From assembly GCA_021151485.1 (NCBI GenBank), contig JAGKXB010000016.1:1-46942 (forward strand): a stretch of DNA of 46,942 nt. The letters are read 5' to 3'. Made by a program: the position numbers and the translations under genes. This DNA is from Oxalobacteraceae bacterium (lineage in GTDB: Bacteria > Pseudomonadota > Gammaproteobacteria > Burkholderiales > Burkholderiaceae_D). Below, piece by piece: positions 9,342 to 16,388 of this stretch. The first letter of the stretch is position 1, and each line of letters starts with the position of its first letter. The notes under the pieces are model-generated. The model was not told the DNA's origin. It worked only from the letters and a program-made list of their open reading frames with translations, and searched no databases.

Positions 9342-9746
9342 TTAGATTTTTAAATTATTAAACAGCGCAACAGATGCATTAACCTGCGTATTTAAAATCT
9401 CAACCAAAGCATTCGCATCCATATGCTGACTCGTATCCAAACGGATGTAATAGACAGCACTTCCTGTATCAGGATGCACTCCAAAACAACCTGTCAATGC
9501 GGGATTCCGCTCAAGATTAGCAACCAACATACGCCGATATAAATCAGGTTCACGCTCTGGAAATATAGGGCCTAATTCGATATATACCGATAACTCATTG
9601 GCATAAATATCATTTTCTTCGTTGATTAGCCCAACCACATAATCACCAACCATGATGTGTTGCCCCTGGAGAATGTCCCTCCAGTTTTCAATTCCGACAC
9701 ATTCACACAAATCCTTAATCAATCTTTCATAAGCATGCATCTCCAT
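9342..9746 (-). CDS. CesT/class I type III secretion chaperone-like protein
   Basis: A small acidic protein of 134 residues with the size and pattern of class I (CesT/SycE-like) T3SS chaperones. It starts with an amphipathic helix (YERLIKDLCECVGIE), followed by short beta strands (HIMVGDYVVGLINEEND, LSVYIELGPI), a central helix PDLYRRMLVANLERN, the strand pair GCFGVHPDTGSAVYYIRLD and a C-terminal helix. Such chaperones dimerise and hold effectors for the secretion ATPase. It sits directly upstream of the 642-residue membrane protein on the same strand, the usual place for a chaperone beside its cargo, and downstream of sctP. The family assignment rests on pattern and context. Confidence 0.75.
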   Translation of the reverse strand: MEMHAYERLIKDLCECVGIENWRDILQGQHIMVGDYVVGLINEENDIYANELSVYIELGPIFPEREPDLYRRMLVANLERNPALTGCFGVHPDTGSAVYYIRLDTSQHMDANALVEILNTQVNASVALFNNLKI

Positions 9747-9801
9747 AGAGCGCCTCCCCTAATATTTTGATTTTTATTTTGCTTCTTTTTTATGTAAATG
9801 C

Positions 9802-10551
9802 TTATTCAGATGCCCTAGACCAACGCTCTGACGATTGAACTTTAACGGAATAATTCAATGCCTTAGTAAGACGTTTACTCAGCGCTGTCGCATTGTTACC
9901 AAACCATGCTGTCTCTGCTGCATGGCCACAGCTGTAATTCACCTGCATGCCTTGTTCATCTAGCTGAATTTTCAATTGTGTATCAACAAATAAAGCTGGA
10001 TCTAGGGTTACGGTAAACTCAGAACGCTTATTATCCACACTCACTTGTGCTGCCATTTGGCTTAATAAATTCTGCAATTGCTGAAATTTTGCTTCAGTCA
10101 TGTCACCTGCAGCAGCCCCAGACTGGGAAGAGGCATTACTGACAAGAGAGGCACTAAGCACGGCAAGAGATTGGTAACTGGCACTAGTAATTGGCTTATC
10201 AGAAGCATCACCACTTTCACTCTCTTTGTCATCGTCCTTAATGCTCTTTTTATCTTCGTTTTTTATGTCACTTTCTGCGGTAATCAATGTCTGTACTTCA
10301 TGCTCTTGTTCTTTTAAGTTTGAGTTTGGTCGATTGATTTGAGAAAGCAAATTGAACAAACTAAGACGATCGGTTTCTTGAACGATTTCTTCTTGATGTT
10401 CTTTACTGGCTTTTTCAGCTAACAAAGCCAAACCACGCTGATTCGCTTGTGCTCGTTCCATTTTGACATGTTGTTGTGCTATTTTTTTCTTTTTAGCAGC
10501 ATTAGAAGTGACTGCGGTCTGTTGATACTGTTTCGGTCCGATCGCAGTCAT
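9802..10551 (-). CDS. sctP: Putative T3SS needle-length/substrate-switch protein SctP
   Basis: This 249-residue protein follows sctO and fills the position of yscP in Ysc-type operons. Residues 1-150 are low in predicted order: Lys/Gln-rich at the start, then an Asp/Glu/Ser tract around residues 95-120 (KKSIKDDDKESESGDASDKP). The C-terminal 75 residues (FTVTLDPALFVDTQLKIQLD onwards) alternate beta strands and a helix as in the substrate-switch domain of FliK/YscP/HpaP proteins. SctP proteins are secreted early, measure the needle and switch the export gate to late substrates. Homology at sequence level is weak; the call depends on gene order, size and the disordered-plus-compact architecture. 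Confidence 0.65.
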   Translation of the reverse strand: MTAIGPKQYQQTAVTSNAAKKKKIAQQHVKMERAQANQRGLALLAEKASKEHQEEIVQETDRLSLFNLLSQINRPNSNLKEQEHEVQTLITAESDIKNEDKKSIKDDDKESESGDASDKPITSASYQSLAVLSASLVSNASSQSGAAAGDMTEAKFQQLQNLLSQMAAQVSVDNKRSEFTVTLDPALFVDTQLKIQLDEQGMQVNYSCGHAAETAWFGNNATALSKRLTKALNYSVKVQSSERWSRASE

Positions 10552-10641
10552 TATTCAGCTCCTTCAACTTGAATTAATTATTTTTTTATTAATTTATTAC
10601 CTAATTATCAAAAAATCAAGCAAAAATACATGGACTTTTTA

Positions 10642-11106
10642 TCATTTTTTAAACATTAGAAGATCTTCAATCTCCATTTCCTCTTTGACTTGAACGAGTT
10701 GCTCTGCCGTCATATCCTCCTGCTTGGATAATTCAATGTATTTTTCAGTCCGAGTTCCTTGTCTCAAATAAGAAAGCCGCACGTTTTCCACTTGTTCTTT
10801 TAACTCGGTCACGACTTTGCTAGCTTGTACTAACGCTTCCTCTAGCTCAACCTCTTTTCGTTTAAGATCGGCGATTTCTTCTTTAGCAACATAAATCGCT
10901 TCTCGCTTCACGATACAACCGAATAAAGTGGCATTAATTGCATTCTCACGTTCTAACGCCTCAGTGCGATAAATATTGAGCGCATCCCTACATCGTGCCT
11001 CTTCGGATTCAGCAGTCGCCAATTGACGTCGCATTTCATACAAAACGCGCTCGGTTTGCGTCAAACGACGCTGATGCAAGACAAGCAGTCGCTTGATAGA
11101 CATCAT
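10642..11106 (-). CDS. sctO: T3SS central stalk protein SctO (YscO/FliJ-like)
   Basis: A 154-residue, almost wholly alpha-helical coiled-coil protein rich in Glu, Lys, Arg and Leu ([20 protein letters not shown], then a second long helix [20 protein letters not shown]). This is typical of YscO/HrpB7/FliJ proteins, which form an antiparallel coiled coil standing in the centre of the ATPase hexamer. It overlaps the sctN stop by 4 bp (ATGA), so the two are translationally coupled, as expected for ATPase and stalk. It ends with [12 protein letters not shown]. Confidence 0.87.
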   Translation of the reverse strand: MMSIKRLLVLHQRRLTQTERVLYEMRRQLATAESEEARCRDALNIYRTEALERENAINATLFGCIVKREAIYVAKEEIADLKRKEVELEEALVQASKVVTELKEQVENVRLSYLRQGTRTEKYIELSKQEDMTAEQLVQVKEEMEIEDLLMFKK

Positions 11107-12455
11107 GATGCAAGCATTTTTAATTTTGTGATTACTTCCTGGAAATCAGAACACTCTTCTGGCTTTTGGCACAAAAAAGTCTTGATTGCACCAATTCGCT
11201 CAATGGCTTTGTCAGCGACTGGGTCAGAACCATGTTTATATTCGCCTAAACGTAAAAAGAGTTCGATTTCTTCATATTTCGCCATCAATTCACGCAAACG
11301 CCCTGCCCAAGCACGCTGCTCAGTTGTCACAATCGCATTCATCACACGACTAACGCTGGCCAAAATATCGATAGCTGGATAATGATTAGCCGCACCAAGC
11401 TTGCGAGAAAGAATGATATGCCCATCGAGAATGGAACGCGTTTCATCTGCAACGGGTTCGTTCATATCATCCCCTTCAACCAATACCGTATAGAAAGCAG
11501 TAATTGAACCCTTATCGTTCATACCCGCACGTTCCATCAACTTCGGTAATATTGCAAACACCGAAGGTGGGAAACCACGCCTGGTTGGTGGCTCACCAGC
11601 AGCCAAACCAATTTCACGTTGAGCACGGGCTAGACGCGTCACAGAATCCATCAATAACAAAACTCGTTTACCCTGATCACGGAAATATTCAGCGATAGCC
11701 GTCGCAATAAAGCCCGCCTTCAAACGCTCCATCGGCGATCGCTCCGATGTGGCACACACGATAACTGAACGTTCACGTCCTTCTGGTCCCAATTCACGCT
11801 CAAGAAATTCGCGTACCTCACGCCCCCGCTCACCAATCAATCCAATCACAATCACATCGGCATCGGCATTTTTAGCCAACATACCCAATAGCGTACTTTT
11901 TCCACCACCAGCAGCAGCAAAAATACCTAAACGCTGTCCCTCACCACAAGTCAACAATGAATCAATCGCACGCACCCCCAAACAAAGTGGGCGAGAAATC
12001 AAACGACGGGTTAATGGATTTGGTGAGACTGAATAAACAGGATAGTGCGTCTCAAATTGAAGCGGCCCAAGCTCTTCCTCATCTAGTGGACGACCAAAAC
12101 CATCCAAAATGCGCCCCAACAAATGAGGACCAACGGCAACCTGATGCGATTGTCCTGAAGGTGTTACAACACTATTGGATGAAATGCCTTGTAAATCACC
12201 AATAGGAGAAAGCAACACATCACCATCAACAAAACCAATGACCTCTGCTTCCAACCTAAATTTTTCACCCGGCGTTTGTAGCACACAAAGTTCGCCAATA
12301 TGCGCAGAAGGTGCGCTTGCACGAATAATCGTTCCAACAACTTCTTTAACCCTTCCTTGGGTATTAAGGATAGGCGCTGTTTCCAAAGCATGATTGAGCG
12401 CCGATGCAAATACAGAAGGTGTGCGGACGAGTGTATCAACATCGGAATGTGTCAT
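11103..12455 (-). CDS. sctN: T3SS ATPase SctN
   Basis: SctN is the hexameric ATPase at the cytosolic base of the injectisome that unloads chaperones and unfolds substrates. At 450 residues it has the family length. The N-terminal beta-barrel region is about residues 30-100. The P-loop [12 protein letters not shown] is at about 179-190, the catalytic Glu region [15 protein letters not shown] near 205-220, and the Walker B segment [20 protein letters not shown] near 260-280, followed by [16 protein letters not shown], which is diagnostic of SctN/FliI as opposed to F1 beta subunits. Its substrate-binding C-terminal domain is complete. It lies 4 bp downstream of sctD and overlaps sctO. Confidence 0.97.
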   Translation of the reverse strand: MTHSDVDTLVRTPSVFASALNHALETAPILNTQGRVKEVVGTIIRASAPSAHIGELCVLQTPGEKFRLEAEVIGFVDGDVLLSPIGDLQGISSNSVVTPSGQSHQVAVGPHLLGRILDGFGRPLDEEELGPLQFETHYPVYSVSPNPLTRRLISRPLCLGVRAIDSLLTCGEGQRLGIFAAAGGGKSTLLGMLAKNADADVIVIGLIGERGREVREFLERELGPEGRERSVIVCATSERSPMERLKAGFIATAIAEYFRDQGKRVLLLMDSVTRLARAQREIGLAAGEPPTRRGFPPSVFAILPKLMERAGMNDKGSITAFYTVLVEGDDMNEPVADETRSILDGHIILSRKLGAANHYPAIDILASVSRVMNAIVTTEQRAWAGRLRELMAKYEEIELFLRLGEYKHGSDPVADKAIERIGAIKTFLCQKPEECSDFQEVITKLKMLAS

Positions 12456-12459
12456 TTAT

Positions 12460-13605
12460 TCACCATACCAACTCTATTGAGCGCTTACCACTGAAAATAA
12501 GCTTATGCTCTCTAATAGCGGCCAAACGATATCCTTTATGTTCACCGCCTTCAAAAATTTTGACATTGTCACTTGTAACAACATGCGGCATCGCACCCGA
12601 CACAATTTGCTTGATGGTAAACGGCAAATGTCTCTCTGGAGGCAAAAACTGCGCATTAATAGACAAAATCTCACCATATTTTTTGACAAAAGGGAGCAAT
12701 ACCTCCTCAAAACGACGTAACTGTACCGTATCAAGATCGCCATTAATATCAATAGCATTACCTACGCGCGCGACGTTGAGAAGGCCACCAAGCTGATTCG
12801 CATTCAACTGCCGCCTCAATTCATCCAACGCCTCAGGTGCTGGTATAGATACCGGCAATGAAGATGTTTGCAACACCAAAACATGTTTATGCGCTGGCTT
12901 CACAAGCTCAGCCACACTCGCAAGATTCAGCGATGTTTTATCAATGGCAGATGCATTACCCTGAGGAGTTTTTGCTGTTTTTATCGGAAGATTAGTATTA
13001 TTAACATTTTTCAACTCAGATGCATCATTCGATTGCTTGAGCATATAAGCCCATACGCAGCCCCCGATTAGCGTCACCATGCACCCTATAGTCAACCACC
13101 CAGCATAAGATGTCCGTTGTACAACAGCAGGACGAGTAACAACATCTGGTTCCGGTATCGCAGCCTGAACAGGTGCAGTAGCTTGAGCAGATTGATCCGC
13201 AAGAACAGTATCCTCAACAGAGGAAGTTTGTACATCATGTTTGACTTTGCTTTGCTCTTCTTGCGCTTCGGCCATTTGTAGCCAGACGCGCTGCTCCAAC
13301 CATGGCGCACTTTCTTTATCGACCACAAGCCACAATTCATTCAGATGAAAAACTTGACCAGGAGCCAAAGAAAATGGCTCAATTAAATTATCCGTCAGGG
13401 ATATACCACAACCATGTTGCAATGGCGTAGCAACGATACTGTCACCATTGATAGCAAGCTCCATGGCTTCTTCATTAATACCATGCCCCGCTATGACGAC
13501 ATCACAATCCTCACTGTGCCCAAGTCGGTAAACACCATCTGTCAGTCGTAATCTAGCACCCGCCTGTAATCCGCTGAGAATTCTTAATTCATATAGGGTA
13601 GTCAT
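12460..13605 (-). CDS. sctD: T3SS inner-membrane ring protein SctD
   Basis: SctD forms the outer of the two inner-membrane rings of the injectisome. An FHA-like cytosolic domain covers roughly the first 100 residues (LRILSGLQAGARLRLTDGVY, then RLGHSEDCDVVIAG), followed by a Gln/Ala/Pro-rich linker, one transmembrane helix (WLTIGCMVTLIGGCVWAYML) and a periplasmic region with ring-building-like segments. The total is about 381 residues from the Met placed just before the FHA domain; a GTG 27 bases upstream (13632) preceded by GGAT is an alternative start. In Ysc systems yscD lies in another operon, so its position heading the ATPase operon is a rearrangement. The downstream sctN begins 4 bp after its stop. 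Confidence 0.88.
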   Translation of the reverse strand: MTTLYELRILSGLQAGARLRLTDGVYRLGHSEDCDVVIAGHGINEEAMELAINGDSIVATPLQHGCGISLTDNLIEPFSLAPGQVFHLNELWLVVDKESAPWLEQRVWLQMAEAQEEQSKVKHDVQTSSVEDTVLADQSAQATAPVQAAIPEPDVVTRPAVVQRTSYAGWLTIGCMVTLIGGCVWAYMLKQSNDASELKNVNNTNLPIKTAKTPQGNASAIDKTSLNLASVAELVKPAHKHVLVLQTSSLPVSIPAPEALDELRRQLNANQLGGLLNVARVGNAIDINGDLDTVQLRRFEEVLLPFVKKYGEILSINAQFLPPERHLPFTIKQIVSGAMPHVVTSDNVKIFEGGEHKGYRLAAIREHKLIFSGKRSIELVW

Positions 13606-13798
13606 ACTCAATTCTGCAATTTCACTCAGCACTTTTTATCCAAACCATAAGCCTTACAACAATATTCTTGGCACCTAATTATTAACCAAAATCAACATTA
13701 TTATAGAGTGTTACACAATTCCTTTGCGACAAAAATTTTAACAAAAATTCAATAATTCTAGAACGATCAACACTTTCCAAATTTATTGTAAGTTAAAA

Positions 13799-13822
13799 TC
13801 AATTCAGCATAAAATGAATTGA
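13799..13822. promoter_or_regulatory. Palindrome between the divergent T3SS operons (candidate operator)
   Basis: Perfect 8-bp arms TCAATTCA and TGAATTGA are separated by 8 bp, in the 235-bp AT-rich intergenic region between sctD and sctW. The palindrome ends 46 bp upstream of the sctW start and overlaps a TTGACC hexamer that could serve as a -35 box, although no well-spaced -10 is clear. A dimeric regulator of the T3SS operons could bind here; this is inference. Confidence 0.4.
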
Positions 13823-13868
13823 CCATTCGACTCATAAACTCTACATATAGATTGCGTACACAAACGTT

Positions 13869-15059
13869 ATGTCTATCAATACAAACAACAATATACCCAC
13901 CAATTTTGCCCTCCCCAATTGGATGGACAACAGTCTGAAACCAACACAAATTTCAGACACAATGTTCTCTCTTACTGATATAGCAGAAGAAATTACCTCT
14001 GCCTTAGCCGAAAAAGTCGAAGATAAAACACTAGAAGAACGCAACATCAGTAACTATTCGGAAACCAAAATACCGGATGTAGAAGAAATCATGGCATTGC
14101 TGCGTGAAATGAAAGACGAAGCAGCAGCGAATGATATTGCTTCTTTTGCAAAACGATTAATTCAAACTGCACAATCACGAAATAGCCTGCTACAAGCAAT
14201 ACGCAATTGGAGCGGCGATCCCAGCAAACAATATTTAGCGCTAGCACATGCACTTCACTCATCAGAAGGTGGTGACAAGCGTGCGACAGAGGCTTTGCGG
14301 GATGCCCTCGAAAGTACATTGGCACAAAATGGCCCAGCCATTCGCGCTGGCCTTAATACCGTTGCACAAGCTGCCGCCTTTGGTGATACGCAGCCAGCAG
14401 TCGACTTATTTCGCACGACTTACCGTGATGCCGTTCTAGGCGAGGCAAAACTGGCCGATACGCTGATGATTTTGATTCAGCGTTTTGGCAATGAATTAGA
14501 AAATGGTATTGCTTTGTTACGCAAAGCTCTTGGCGCTGATTTGGCTGCAGCAGCACCCTCCCGTCAACCCGAGCAACTACATGCAATTTTAGAAGATTTG
14601 TACCAGTTAACCGTTGCCATCACCGTACTACAACGTTGTCGGTTAATGGTCGACAGACTAGAAAGAGGCTATCCAGGAGCGAAACTGGAAGCGTTAGAAC
14701 TCATGCAAGACATCGTCAAATGGACCTCGGAATCCTGGGTTATCAATTATCATGCAATGCAATTAATAGAAAAATACAACCTAGATGAATATCGAGAACA
14801 ACAAAACAATCAAGAAGACAAAACTGATCAAGACAAAGATCAAAATGACCAAGAGGAAGAAATCGATAAAGACGAATCAATAGATGATTCAGGTTCCGAT
14901 GTTCAAATAAGCTTTTTGAATGGTTTAATGGATATCTTGCGGACATTACCAGTCAAAATATTCGCTACACCAGAACATCGTTTACAAGCAATGACAGCAA
15001 TACAACAAGTTCTTGATGCGACATTACTACCAGAACAACACGAAACTGACGGAACATAA
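13869..15059 (+). CDS. sctW: T3SS gatekeeper SctW (YopN-TyeA fusion type)
   Basis: SctW controls the hierarchy of secretion by blocking effector export until host contact. The 396-residue protein has a secreted-type N-terminus rich in Asn/Thr, a YopN/InvE-like helical body (about residues 70-235, including LLQAIRNWSGDPSKQYLALAH), and a TyeA-like C-terminal part (about 236-385, ending SFLNGLMDILRTLPVKIF then RLQAMTAIQQVLDATL). In Yersinia YopN and TyeA are separate; here they are one chain. A strongly acidic Asn/Gln/Asp/Glu tract at residues 308-344 interrupts the TyeA-like part. It heads the plus-strand T3SS operon, divergent from sctD. Confidence 0.88.
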   Translation: MSINTNNNIPTNFALPNWMDNSLKPTQISDTMFSLTDIAEEITSALAEKVEDKTLEERNISNYSETKIPDVEEIMALLREMKDEAAANDIASFAKRLIQTAQSRNSLLQAIRNWSGDPSKQYLALAHALHSSEGGDKRATEALRDALESTLAQNGPAIRAGLNTVAQAAAFGDTQPAVDLFRTTYRDAVLGEAKLADTLMILIQRFGNELENGIALLRKALGADLAAAAPSRQPEQLHAILEDLYQLTVAITVLQRCRLMVDRLERGYPGAKLEALELMQDIVKWTSESWVINYHAMQLIEKYNLDEYREQQNNQEDKTDQDKDQNDQEEEIDKDESIDDSGSDVQISFLNGLMDILRTLPVKIFATPEHRLQAMTAIQQVLDATLLPEQHETDGT

Positions 15060-15072
15060 AAACATAAACAAT

Positions 15073-15426
15073 ATGAACCTTATCAATCCCGATCTAATTA
15101 ACCGCATACAAAGTTGGTCTGGCACTGAAAGTATCACCTTAAGTCTGAACGACGATCGCTGGCTCACAATTGATAAACTTGAACATGACGGCTATATTGT
15201 GTCCTTATTTTCGAATTGCAGATGGAATCTCTACGAAGCAGCTGAGCGCGGCCTGCGACGCATAAATTTGCGTGAAAGTCCTAGCCCGGCTCTTGCTTTA
15301 GGAACCTATCAAAATGCGCTAATAGTGAGCTTACGTCTCCAATCTCATCGTCTAGATCCAAATGCCATAGAAGCGTCTGCTATGACTTTGATTCGTTTTA
15401 GCGATTTATGCATTGGTGCATCTTGA
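15073..15426 (+). CDS. SycN-like T3SS chaperone of the gatekeeper
   Basis: A 117-residue protein 13 bp after sctW. Its strands and helices (ESITLSLNDDRWLTIDKLE, YIVSLFSNC, then a C-terminal NAIEASAMTLIRFSDLCIG helix) resemble small T3SS chaperones. Its place between sctW and sctX equals that of sycN between tyeA and yscX in Yersinia, where SycN helps present YopN to the apparatus. The start chosen is the ATG after the sctW stop; the reading frame is open further upstream inside sctW, but that would overlap a gene in another frame. The chaperone call is supported by order and size rather than clear sequence identity. Confidence 0.65.
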   Translation: MNLINPDLINRIQSWSGTESITLSLNDDRWLTIDKLEHDGYIVSLFSNCRWNLYEAAERGLRRINLRESPSPALALGTYQNALIVSLRLQSHRLDPNAIEASAMTLIRFSDLCIGAS

Positions 15427-15594
15427 CATTATCAATAATATTTATTCCTTAGCATTTACTATTTCCTATTCGCACTATTCGCACTATTGGTCTTATTAAC
15501 ACCACTCACACTTTTAACACCAATTTTGGTTTAGAATCATGCCAAATATAGATCGTTACAAAGAGTGTGAAGGATGCATCGCTAGGAGGAAAAT

Positions 15595-16026
15595 ATGGCA
15601 ATCGAACTATACAAATCTCAACAAATTAGCGCGCTTCATTCAAGTGGGGAGCCGTTTAGTAAGTCGCTACTGCGTTCCAATGATGCCCCTATAGATAAGA
15701 CCTCCTCTTTAATTAGTGGAACTGCGTCGTTAATTTTCTCAAAGTTCATTGTTGGTGAACTTCCTGTAGACAATAAAAACATACAAGAACAGGTTGTAAC
15801 TCAACTATCAACAGGTAAAACATCAAGATCAGATGCTTTTGCGAAAGCACTAAAAGAACTGCAAAAGATGCAAAGTGAATTAGCAACATCAAAAAGTACA
15901 TTGGCGACACTTGACCCCAACAGCAACGATGCACAAAAGTTGCAAGAGGTCTGTAACATTTTAAAAGAGAACATTACTCTCTTTGATTTGCTGAGTGTGC
16001 ATAGCAATGCCTTAATCGCAGGCTAA
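15595..16026 (+). CDS. sctX: T3SS export component SctX (YscX-like)
   Basis: A 143-residue protein in the yscX position, directly before sctY and sctV. YscX family proteins are about 120 residues, are themselves secreted and are needed for export of early substrates in Ysc-type systems. The sequence shows a polar N-terminus with a GTASLIFSKFIVGELP segment near residues 40-55, and a helical C-terminal half (AFAKALKELQKMQSELATSK, then QKLQEVCNILKENITLFDLL) that would be the chaperone-binding part. It has the strongest ribosome binding site of the cluster (AGGAGG, 6 bases before ATG) and is preceded by a 168-bp gap, so it may have its own promoter or an abundance requirement. Identification is by position, size and pattern. 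Confidence 0.72.
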   Translation: MAIELYKSQQISALHSSGEPFSKSLLRSNDAPIDKTSSLISGTASLIFSKFIVGELPVDNKNIQEQVVTQLSTGKTSRSDAFAKALKELQKMQSELATSKSTLATLDPNSNDAQKLQEVCNILKENITLFDLLSVHSNALIAG

Positions 16027-16029
16027 GTA

Positions 16030-16365
16030 ATGGAGAGACTTTCGGCTGATTCGCAAAATGCATTACACACGTTAGCACATCAATATTTGTGCCAAGGAAA
16101 AGTTGAAAAAGCCCAAGTTTTATTAGAATTACTCACGCTCCAAAATCCTGATAATAAAGAATTCCGTCTAGCGCTGGGTTACGCTCTTCTGCGAATGGAA
16201 AAGGCAGAGGCAGCCATACAAGCATTGGCCCCTCTTGAAAACTCTCCGCTTGCATTGGTGCATTTTGTACGTGCAAAGGCACTTTCTCAAGCCGGACTTA
16301 CTTCCGAATCACAAGCAGCGCTAGATCGTTATCGCTTGTTACTTTCTTTAGAACCTATCGTTTAA
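16030..16365 (+). CDS. sctY: TPR chaperone SctY (YscY-like)
   Basis: A 111-residue tetratricopeptide-type protein starting 3 bp after sctX. TPR patterns are visible: QNALHTLAHQYLCQGKVEKA, NKEFRLALGYALLRMEKAEA and LVHFVRAKALSQAGLTSESQ, with the Ala/Gly/Tyr positions of a TPR helix pair. YscY proteins are about 114 residues, bind YscX and connect it to the export gate component SctV, whose gene follows 23 bp later. The pair sctX-sctY occurs only in Ysc-like injectisomes as far as I know, so it classifies the system. Confidence 0.8.
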   Translation: MERLSADSQNALHTLAHQYLCQGKVEKAQVLLELLTLQNPDNKEFRLALGYALLRMEKAEAAIQALAPLENSPLALVHFVRAKALSQAGLTSESQAALDRYRLLLSLEPIV

Positions 16366-16388
16366 TTTAATCAAATTAAAAAGATTCC

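Noticed and set aside
15013..15072. Upstream extension of the SycN-like gene
   Set aside because: It would overlap the end of sctW by 47 bases in a different frame; the ATG at 15073, after the sctW stop, fits operon spacing.
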